This document shows positions 54,514-64,000 of a DNA stretch of 64,000 nt, piece after piece; position 1 is the stretch's first letter; each line of letters begins with the position of its first letter. The stretch spans positions 434,001 to 498,000 of the forward strand of contig JABMLP010000014.1 of NCBI GenBank assembly GCA_013176395.1, given 5' to 3'. This DNA comes from Venturia oleaginea (Eukaryota > Ascomycota > Dothideomycetes > Venturiales > Venturiaceae). Position numbers and translations under genes: made by a program. The notes under the pieces were generated by a model. That model did not search any database. It saw only the letters and a list, made by a program, of their open reading frames with translations, and had not been told where the DNA came from.

Positions 54514-55510
54514 ATGGGGTTCCGCTGAAAGTTGGCGAAAGTGTATATATTGCATTTTGCATATTGCTGGTTTCTTGGTCGACTGGCGGTGTTTTGGGCA
54601 AAAATGGGATGGGGATACCCTTGTGTTGGAATCATGGGCAGCATTTTTGATATGGGCACGAGCAGCGCATGAGCAGGTTTTTTAGATGCGAGTATAATGA
54701 AAGCTTGAATGTATCAAGATATGAGCTTGTGTTACGCTTGTAGTACGATTGTTCCTGGTGAATGTTTAATAACCTTTCTTTATGTATGGATACTCACACA
54801 AAAGGGAATCGAATCTCCTTATACGAACAGAATGGCTAGCGGGAAGTATGTATATACATGGTTTAACGAGTAGTAATTATCTCATACCGTCCGTCCATCC
54901 ATCCAGGTCAAGACCATATCCTTCACACGCTCGTTGATCGCTAGGTTGCATACAAGGTAATATATACACATGGAATTCAAGCTCCATTTTGCGAGCGATG
55001 AGAATAACTAGGTGAGGAAGGCGTTGAGGTGGGTAGTGAATGGGTGGGCGATGGTGATGATCCTTTTGCTCGTGTCGTCGAGATATTTGAGCTTGCTATC
55101 GTTTATTTCTAAGTTCAAGAGGTAAAATTGTGAATTTTGTTTTTGAGGGGGTATGTTTGTGGCTTTTATGACGGGGTGTTTTGATTGAGGCGGGCGGGAA
55201 TGTATGACAAGATTGTGAGAAATGGTCGAATAATTGCTAGAGGGTCTGGAATGTGTTCGACTTGAAAGAAATTTGCGTTGCCTGTCTATGTTGAGACACG
55301 GGAGAGCCAGATTCGACGGACATGTTGAATCATTCATTGTGATTGTTGGTATGTATTTCTATAATGCTTGGATGGATATTGTTATTATTCCGCTTTTTCT
55401 AGCCCACCAGTTTCATCGTCGTTGCAACCTGCCAGTCTACCAATCATCATACCATCGTGATTCCAGATCACCATCAAATCTTCAGCTGACCAGAATAAAC
55501 GTGATCAAAC
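54514..55510. other. Convergent intergenic region, no gene seen
   Basis: 3' flanks of the Sec1 gene (+) and the epimerase gene (-). ORFs at 55008-55337 (-) and 55234-55656 (+) show no domain. Confidence 0.5.
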
Positions 55511-56951
<1,441 letters not shown>

Positions 56952-57842
56952 GGTGAAGGATGGTCAATGGGTTATTTGGTTGTACGGGTTGGAAGAAGAG
57001 GGCACAAAGAGCAATGCGATTCTCAGTGCAAGGCTGATCTCGTAGAATTTGTGTTTGGGGGAAATTCTTTGTATCTTCAACATGGGATCGAAAATTGTCG
57101 AGGCTCAGCCAAGGAAACGCCACAACTGGGATAGAACTAGAGCGCTTGAGTGTGGCGCGTATGGCGCTCACTGCAACGGCGTTTCGCGTTCCTGAAGTTG
57201 GAGCAGCAACGATTGTCATCACAAAGATTCACGGAATGAGCTGCCATCATCGACATCCATATCACTCGACGACAATACCATGACTCTTGCGCGTCATAGC
57301 CATAACCGAAGACGGACGGCTGGAATGCTGGTGAAAGCAGAAACTCACTCGCATCTGAACCGTCGTACCTTTCTTCAACGCCCTTCAACGCCCTTCAACA
57401 CCACAAGGAACGCATTGTTCCCTTCAGAGAGCTTCGGATCGTCTTGTCGGACTCGGTGACATTCGAATCTCTTGTTTTATATCGCAATTCAGTAATTGGA
57501 TACATCCTGTAAGAAAAACTTTCACTTCGTCGTCCGGGTCACTTTCAACGAACACCACGCTAGCCTCATACCATCACAACCAGCCGCAATAGAAAGCAGA
57601 TTTTTCTTCTATTTCCCAATGCTGCTACTGTCGCCCATGACCAACATAAAAGCCTTAATCCCTTTCACAGTTTGGCATCTTCTCTCCAATCTCATTCACA
57701 TTTCCTTCCACATACATACTTTTGCTTCTTCAGCACATTGTTAACACACACAAACAGTAGCCGGTCTACTCTGCACTTCACCCTTTCTATCTCGATACAC
57801 CGCACATACGCTTTATCGCCATTCTTCAATACCATCTCAATT
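56952..57842. other. Divergent promoter region of epimerase and SUN genes
   Basis: No supported gene. Pyrimidine-rich sequence upstream of 57843 is typical of fungal promoters and leaders. A short tandem CGCCCTTCAA duplication lies near 57378-57400. Confidence 0.5.
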
Positions 57843-59471
57843 ATGACTTCTCGTCGTAACGTCCCCCGTGCCGTCTCCATCTCGCGAGCATCCACCCCAT
57901 CTGATGTCGGCGAAGACTGGAACGCCAGGCGACTACGACCTCGCCAACCATCTATCGAGGCTCCAGCTCTTTCTCCCACCAAAGTCACCAGAACCGCCGC
58001 CGCTCGAGTGTCTAGATCATCACGCCTGCTTTCATCGGCCTCTGTCGCTGGCTCCGACATTGGCTCAAACGTTTCCACCACTAGCACTCGCATCAATGCA
58101 GGCAAAATATCTCGCATTGCCCATGCAGGTACCACCGGCAACAGTTATGGAGCATCTATCGAAGCCCAGTCCTCACAGATGGCCTCCGGAAACCCAAAGA
58201 CCGGTCTCAGTGGCGCCATGGCCACACAGATGCAACAGGAGAGCCAAGAGCGAGTCAACGCCTGGCGCAACCACGACGATTCAGACGAAATCGATTCAGA
58301 CTTTCCTGGCCGCCACCTTCCAGCAGTCCGCGAGGAGTCCGAAGACCTAATCAACTCGTTCGGCCAAAACCACGAGCATGGCATGGGAAACACCAACAGT
58401 CGCAAGAAGAGTTTCTCTGTCCATCACGAGGAAGGAATCGCCAATCTCTTCCAGCGCCGATTCGTTGGCGAGCCTACCGTCGAGCCACGCGAACTCACAC
58501 CAGACCATGTCCGCGATTCACCTTCTTCTCGCGCCGCTTCACCAGCGCCAAGGATCGATACGCCCGAGAACTGGCTCTCGCGACGTGATCGTGCACGCAT
58601 CTGGTACAACGGGCACCAGCACACCATCCAATCCATCCTTGCCCTCCTTGCCCTCCTTGTCTTCGCCAGCTTTTATGGCCAAGCTCTTTGGGAGACTGCA
58701 AAGCGCAACCTCACATCACCAACAACCCTTCCAGATGGCGCCATGCCACCTGCTGTCACTGTCACTTCCCATGTTCACGACCACAAGACCACCACTGTCA
58801 CAGAAGTCATCAGAGAGACTTCGGTCATTGCTGCACGCCCATCCATCCAAGAGCGACGCAACTTCTTCAACATGGAGGTTGGTGCCACAATTGATCCCAA
58901 GCTCACATCGATCACCCGTGCTCCCATGAATCTGCTCTATTCGGTTCTTGCTCCACTCTCCGGCAAATGGTTTCCTGGTCCCCCTGTCAACCAAGCAGAC
59001 ACTGCCCTCAAACCATGGACCGAGACTGGTCAGAGCTGGTGTGCTGCCAGTTCCGACCTCGGTCAAGGTCAGCTCCAACTCGGTATCTCTCTTTCCTTCA
59101 CTGTTCGCCCTCTCGCTGTCACTCTCGAGCACCAACTCGAGCACCTTTCTTTTGATCCTCTGAACTCTGCTCGCCATGTTGAGCTCTGGGTTGACTCGCA
59201 CGAGGACTCCACCGGCTCCAATGCCAACAACGACTGTGGATCCAGGCCAGAAGGCATGGGTGAGTTTTGGTTCTGTGTTGCGAAGATGGAGTTCAGTCGT
59301 TTTGATGGCGAGGAAAAATCTCAGCACATCGAGTTCAGAAACGAGCATATCTTCACCAACCACTTTGCTTTCCGCGTCATGGACAATTGGGGCAGCGATC
59401 ACACCTGTCTGTACCGCGTGCAGATGCATGGTGAGCTGAAGCGCAAGTTGAACAGCGGTTCTGGTGCTTAA
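57843..59471 (+). CDS. SUN-domain nuclear envelope protein
   Basis: A single-exon gene for 542 residues. SUN proteins sit in the inner nuclear membrane and bind KASH partners to link nucleus and cytoskeleton. The N-terminal 255 residues are polar, Ser/Arg-rich and probably nucleoplasmic (SRRNVPRAVSISRASTPSD). One transmembrane helix follows at about residues 260-283 (TIQSILALLALLVFASFYGQ). The C-terminal SUN domain starts near residue 395. Landmarks are SWCAASSDLGQGQLQLGISL, PLAVTLEHQLEHLSFDP, ARHVELWVDSHED and MDNWGSDHTCLYRVQMHGEL, where the family's SNWGNxxYTCLYRFRVHG is recognisable. The ATG at 57843 is preferred; an in-frame ATG at 57672 would add a leader read from the CT-rich promoter. 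Likely the Sad1-type SUN protein. Confidence 0.88.
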   Translation: MTSRRNVPRAVSISRASTPSDVGEDWNARRLRPRQPSIEAPALSPTKVTRTAAARVSRSSRLLSSASVAGSDIGSNVSTTSTRINAGKISRIAHAGTTGNSYGASIEAQSSQMASGNPKTGLSGAMATQMQQESQERVNAWRNHDDSDEIDSDFPGRHLPAVREESEDLINSFGQNHEHGMGNTNSRKKSFSVHHEEGIANLFQRRFVGEPTVEPRELTPDHVRDSPSSRAASPAPRIDTPENWLSRRDRARIWYNGHQHTIQSILALLALLVFASFYGQALWETAKRNLTSPTTLPDGAMPPAVTVTSHVHDHKTTTVTEVIRETSVIAARPSIQERRNFFNMEVGATIDPKLTSITRAPMNLLYSVLAPLSGKWFPGPPVNQADTALKPWTETGQSWCAASSDLGQGQLQLGISLSFTVRPLAVTLEHQLEHLSFDPLNSARHVELWVDSHEDSTGSNANNDCGSRPEGMGEFWFCVAKMEFSRFDGEEKSQHIEFRNEHIFTNHFAFRVMDNWGSDHTCLYRVQMHGELKRKLNSGSGA

Positions 59472-60438
59472 TTGTATTGTGCGGTTCTTTGATGGTTAAA
59501 TTTTGCGCGGCGTCCTGGTGGCGTCCTTTGCGCAATTTTCTGGTGTTTTGTTTTGCATGACGAACTCTCTGGTGGGTGGTGTTACTTGCGCTATTCCCCT
59601 GCCTGTTTGGCACATATGATTTCACATTTGGCTAGCAAGCCTGATTGAGCTGTACATAGATTCAGTTCGCACAATATTACATGATAACTCTAATCTTCTT
59701 CCATCTTCTGTAATGGTGACCAAGCGCTGGCACTCGGTTAGTCTGTTCACTTGCTGCAAAATGACAGTGTTTACAGCAACTTCAACCATGGTGGCTTGTT
59801 GCCAAGGTATCGCTAATCATCGGAATTCAAATTGGTCTCACGGTAGTACATAAGATTAACGCTACTACTTTCATTCATACCCATCACCTCATCTCACGCA
59901 CCAACTCGACCTCCTCTCGCAAAATCAATCTACCCTCCTCCATTGCTCTCACTCAATCTCTCAGCACACCTACCCACATCTCTCCGCTTCAAAAGTCTAG
60001 AATCCGCACTTGTTGCGATCTAAGCTAGCAACACTATCCATTCTCATTGATATTACATTCTTCAACCCTGCAAGCGAGACTACACATCATCTCCGCACGA
60101 AAAATGACAATCGGATCGTGCCGTCGCTGTAGTGATGTGAGGAAGATGAGGGAAAATCTAATCAATGAGGTTGGTACGTTTTCAACAGGCGCATGGAAAA
60201 TCTAGAGTGAGTAAGAGGATGGGAATTATATATGATCTATCCTGCCATGCATGGAGACATAGAGACCAAGAAATCGCGATACCTTGCATGAGACAAAAGG
60301 CACAGTTTACAAGGTCACCAGCCATCTAATCAATCACCCAAGAATGGTAGAGGCCTTGGATTCGAGTCGAGAGAAGATTTGATATTATAAAGCCTGGATT
60401 CGTCCGAGTCTACTATGATAAAGTACAAGATGCGGTAC
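59472..60438. other. Convergent intergenic region, no gene seen
   Basis: A short ORF starting at 60104 (MTIGSCRRCSDVRKMREN) stops soon and has no support. The rest is AT-rich. Confidence 0.5.
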
Positions 60439-63175
60439 TCAAGGCCTTGCGTCTTCTCGTGCAGGCTTCTCAGACTCCACTGGCAAGACGACAGAAGGCT
60501 GTTCTCCGCCCTTCTCCTCAGATACCAGTGAATCGTCCGAAATGATTTGATCTAGCTTCTCTTCATCCCCCTCCTCTCCATCGAGTTCCTCCGGGTATTT
60601 TCCCTCATCATCAATTCCTACATCACTCGTCACTGTGACGTCCTCAATACTTGAAGTCTCCCGGACATCTCCATCATCCAAAATTCCATCTTCTTTATGC
60701 CCAAGTTCATCGGTAACATCATTCAACTCTCCTTCCAAACTCTCATCTTTGATAACCCCACCTTGTCCTTCCTCTTTCTCAAGCCATTCCTTCTTCAACA
60801 AATCTTCCTCGACTTCCGTCAACACTGCTCGCTTTCTCATCTCCTTCCTAGCCTTAGATCGATCCTGGTAATTCATCAAGGTAAGACACTTCTCGATCGC
60901 GATCTCCACCAATTCTTTTACGTGTTTGGCCAGTGGTCTCGTTGTGAAAACACCTGGGAAGCGGAAAGAGAGCCACATGTACAGAATCAGCCCCTTGTGC
61001 AAATTTTCCAGGTCGTTCAATTCTGGTCTGGTCCCCCTGACTTCGCGATCTAGAACTTCGAGATTAAGGTCGGGAAGCTCAAGCAGAGCACCGCTGCTTT
61101 GTTCTGCAATGCAGCTGGCCAGAGTTTTGATTAGTTTGGCTTGAGTTTGAACTCTTACAGAAACGGGAGCAGAGACCAGTATAAGTCGGTCTTGGATATC
61201 GAGGTTCGGAATGTCGTGTATGGCATCGGCAATCGCTGTTTGGTCCTTCAATCTGCAGAGGTGGAATCCTTTGGATGATTGGCAAATCTCGTGAAGTCGC
61301 ATAAGCATGTAGCTGAATGGTGTTCCAGGTGGGAAATAATTGCAAAATCGGTAGATGACATCATCTGGAGGGAGAATGCCGGCTGATGGGAGTGGCTCGG
61401 CAGGGGTTCCTAAAGCTCTGACAACGGTATCGTAATCTTCTTGTTCGAGAGTGGTCACGAGGCCGACTGTGTGTTCGTCGAATGGCGGGCGTGAGTCAAG
61501 GGAATGTGGTGGCGCGGGATATATGGCATCTGATTGTTCCTCGTCCTTGGAGGCAGACTTCGCTTCATCTTTGCTCATTTCCTTGATCGAACTGGAGGTC
61601 GATCCTGAGGTTTGCGGAGCGACTTTGTATCTACCTGCGCGCCCTGCAATCTGACGAATTTCAGGATTGGACAGTGTGATGATCTTAACGCCATTATTCT
61701 TCTGGACGGTTTCGAAAATGACACGCTTGATGTTCCTGTTCGCTGTTAGTGACATTTATGCGCAAGTAGACACTATACTCACAGATTGAGGCCCATGCCT
61801 ATGGCATCGCTAGCTACGAGGAAGTCGTAATCATTGTCAGGGTCGTTGAACAGTCGTGCCTGAGCCGCTCGAGTCTCAGGAGGCAGACTACCGTATATGA
61901 TTGCGACCCGTCGCCTAGTCAACTTCTCAATCTGGGCGCGCAAGGCATGGATACCCATCACTGAGAATGTGACCAGACAATCACCTTTCCTCATCTTGGA
62001 CAATTTACCCATCAAACTCATTGGTTCGGGCTTGAGCTTCGTTAAGCGTTCGTAGCGGTGTACGACGACCTTGTCACCCGCGCTGGCTGAGAGTCTTTGG
62101 ATCAATGGCAAAGCCCGTTCCTCGCCGCAAAGGTGCACCTCAGCAGCACGAACACCAAGAAAAGCCGTAGTCCACGCCCATCCTCTGTCATCGTTTCCCA
62201 ACATCTGTATCTCGTCGATGACGGCAACTTCGAGTTCGCTCTCGAGTGGTATCATTTCGACTGTGCAGCTTATCATCTTGGTGGCATCGCTAGTCGCGTC
62301 ATTCCACCCGTCTGGCAACCTGATCTCTTCGCCAGTCACTAATGCGCAGGCTTTACCCGCAGCGTTCATGCGTGTGTAGACTTCATGAGCGAGCAGGCGC
62401 AGCGGACCCGCATACACACCCCTTTGTACTTGTTCAAGCCTCTTAAGCGCATGATATGTCTTTCCCGAATTCGTGGGACCTATGTGTACGTGTATGGTTC
62501 TTTGTTTCGCGCGCGTCTGGGGATGCCATTCGAGAGGATAGCGAAGGTCTGCCAAAGCCTTCTGGTTGTCGATATCCGTCCTCGTGAAGTTGCTTCCAAG
62601 TACATGGCTGTAAAAAACATATTGCAGCCGAGAAAGAAGGCCTATTGATCCACGATCCAAAAACGACTGCCTTAATGCCTTCGAGATATGAGACGTCCTA
62701 TCTTTTGCTATTCCCGAAATGTAATCGCGAAATTTGGATATGGCGACATCAATGTCTTCTTCTGGCAAGCCAGACATGACTGGAGAATTCCTGAGGTCTG
62801 GTATCTTCGTGTCTAGATGATTGAGGAGTAGCTTCGGAAATTTCGTGGGAGACACGGACTTAGAAGAACCATAAGCTTATGTCGGACATGTATGGAAAGA
62901 GAGTCTGAACTTACGCTCTCGCGACCGGCTTCGCTCTGATTGTACTTTGAAGCTGCGCTTGTCCAACCCTTTGATTTACTACGACTTGATGAGGCATCAA
63001 AAGGCGTTTCATTGCGTTTGTTGCTTCCGGACCGCCGTGAAATAACACGAGCGAGTGGACTACATGTTGAAAAGGATGTAGGTCTTTGGGAGGAAGCAAT
63101 GAGACGAGAACGGCGAATTTCGGTTCTGAATCGGCAGAAAATGTATTGTCTCGACCTCGAACTCGATAGCGACAT
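60439..63175 (-). CDS. SUV3: Suv3-like mitochondrial ATP-dependent RNA helicase
   Basis: A DExH/D RNA helicase of the mitochondrial degradosome, which unwinds RNA for 3'-to-5' decay. Exons 62915-63175, 61783-62858 and 60439-61735 give 877 residues. The ATG at 63175 opens a basic, Ser/Arg-rich leader (MSLSSSRSRQYIFCRFRTEI), a good mitochondrial targeting signal; an in-frame ATG at 63235 is less likely. Motif I is HIGPTNSGKTYHALKRLEQ (about residue 212). Motif II is VIDEIQMLGNDDRGW, followed by LCGEERALPLI. The second core domain has IIYGSLPPETRAAQARLFN, ASDAIGMGLNLNIKR (across intron 2) and motif VI QIAGRAGRY. The family's C-terminal region follows (FPPGTPFSYMLMRLHEICQ). A long acidic tail (about 120 residues) ends the protein. 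Confidence 0.93.
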
Positions 63176-63359
63176 GCCAGCTGCTGGTGAACGATGGGTG
63201 TGATGGGTGCCGTATTCAAGTGTTCGCGTTCGCAAAAAGTTCCTGAGATGCGGCGAAAACGGAGGTGTGCCGAATCGGGCAATATCACTACAGTCACAAC
63301 CAACCCGTAAACGCCAAATTCACTGTAAAATACAGCCACGTATCCGTTTTCTACAGGAT

Positions 63360-64000
63360 TTGGCTCAGGATTTTCCAGTACATTTGAAAAAGATCCATAA
63401 CTAGATTCGATTTTAGAAAGAGACTTGATTCCTACGAATTCGCGGGGGTTTCGGGATGTTTTAGGGTAGTTTCGCAGTTAAGAGAAGGTCTAATTAGTTT
63501 CTTACTTAGACGACTCCTACCCTCTCTCTTCCTTTATCTCCTTACCTTCAACTTCCTTCCCGTGACTGTGACTTATAATTGTAATTGTAACTGTGACTGT
63601 AACTATAACTATAATCGTAAAGAGTAACCGAATACTAATAATCTAGGTACTATTTTAAGAGGCTAAGGCCTCTTAAAGTGGTATAAACTAGAAACCACTA
63701 AATAGAAAGGATATAGACCTGGTACTGTAGGTTAAAAACCATAAGTTACAGTCCTACATCTGATTTGGGCTCACGGGTGTGTGGCTGTATATTACACCTC
63801 AAACCCCTGTAATCTACGGGTCTGTGTGACTGTAGTGTATCAGCATCACCAACAATTCACCAACATAGAGGCAATGTAGAACAAACAAGCACACATCGAT
63901 GACAGTATTCAGTCAAGATCGATGTTGGGGTATAGATATATATACTCCCCAAAGAAAGGTTAGAAAGGAGTAAGATGTGACTAGACAGAATCTCCATTCA
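63360..64000. other. AT-rich end region, possible retroelement edge
   Basis: No ORF. Contains a degenerate (TAACTG/TAACTA)n-like stretch at 63570-63620, a hairpin TTAAGAGGC...GCCTCTTAA at about 63655-63676, and TGTTGGGGTATAGATATATA at 63922, which resembles the start of a fungal LTR. The window ends before this can be tested. Confidence 0.3.

Noticed and set aside
57672..57842. A 57-residue N-terminal extension of the SUN protein
   Set aside because: It is read from CT-rich promoter sequence; the ATG at 57843 starts the hydrophilic N-terminus typical of such proteins.
60104..60170. Short CRRCSDVRK ORF resembling a zinc-cluster start
   Set aside because: It ends within a few dozen codons and no downstream exon could be identified.

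Overview
This window is fungal nuclear DNA, almost certainly a filamentous ascomycete (Pezizomycotina). Genes carry short introns of about 45-60 nt with GT-RAG ends and CTNAC-like branch sites. The gene families (BTB/POZ, SET, GH16, cutinase, DUF3112, SUN, Arc1-type cofactor) and the transposons (Tad-like LINE, pogo/Fot1-like DNA elements, solo LTR) are typical of that group. Class or species cannot be fixed from this sequence.

Layout. 1-8.6 kb: a BTB gene cut by the window edge, a decayed LINE (about 546-6950) inserted just upstream of its start codon, and an intact BTB gene. 10.4-11.1 kb: a small conserved four-exon gene. 11.5-14 kb: gene remnants, including a cutinase pseudogene. 14.4-24.8 kb: five BTB-related paralogues in tandem on the + strand; one is intact and four are broken, mostly by in-frame stops. 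A 1.17-kb non-autonomous retroposon with a 14-bp target-site duplication (TSD) sits directly behind the first. 25.2-30.4 kb: a U1A/U2B''-type snRNP gene, a tRNA-Arg gene carrying a spliceosomal-intron-like insertion in its T arm, and a multi-exon GH16 glucanase with a Ser/Thr-rich repeat tail and a GPI signal. 32-39 kb: three SET-domain loci (one truncated, one frameshifted, one intact) and a damaged membrane-protein gene. 39.6-46.4 kb: an Arc1-like tRNA-binding cofactor, a small MIT-domain ORF and a DUF3112 membrane protein. 47.4-51.8 kb: a transposon island with a dead pogo-like transposase, a second copy of the non-autonomous retroposon (14-bp TSD), and a deleted pogo element that itself contains a 469-bp solo LTR with a 5-bp TSD. 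52.2-63.2 kb: ordinary housekeeping genes (Sec1, UDP-glucose 4-epimerase, SUN protein, Suv3 helicase). The last 0.6 kb is AT-rich and may be the edge of another retroelement.

Overall, a conserved core-gene block lies next to an accessory region shaped by gene duplication, pseudogenisation and transposition. Many nonsense codons fit C-to-T or G-to-A change, which is suggestive of RIP (repeat-induced point mutation) but not proven here. The most unusual single object is the tRNA-Arg(UCU) gene interrupted at 27016-27066. The clearest mobile-element story is a LINE whose 3' end is shared with two smaller non-autonomous elements that appear to have used its machinery.
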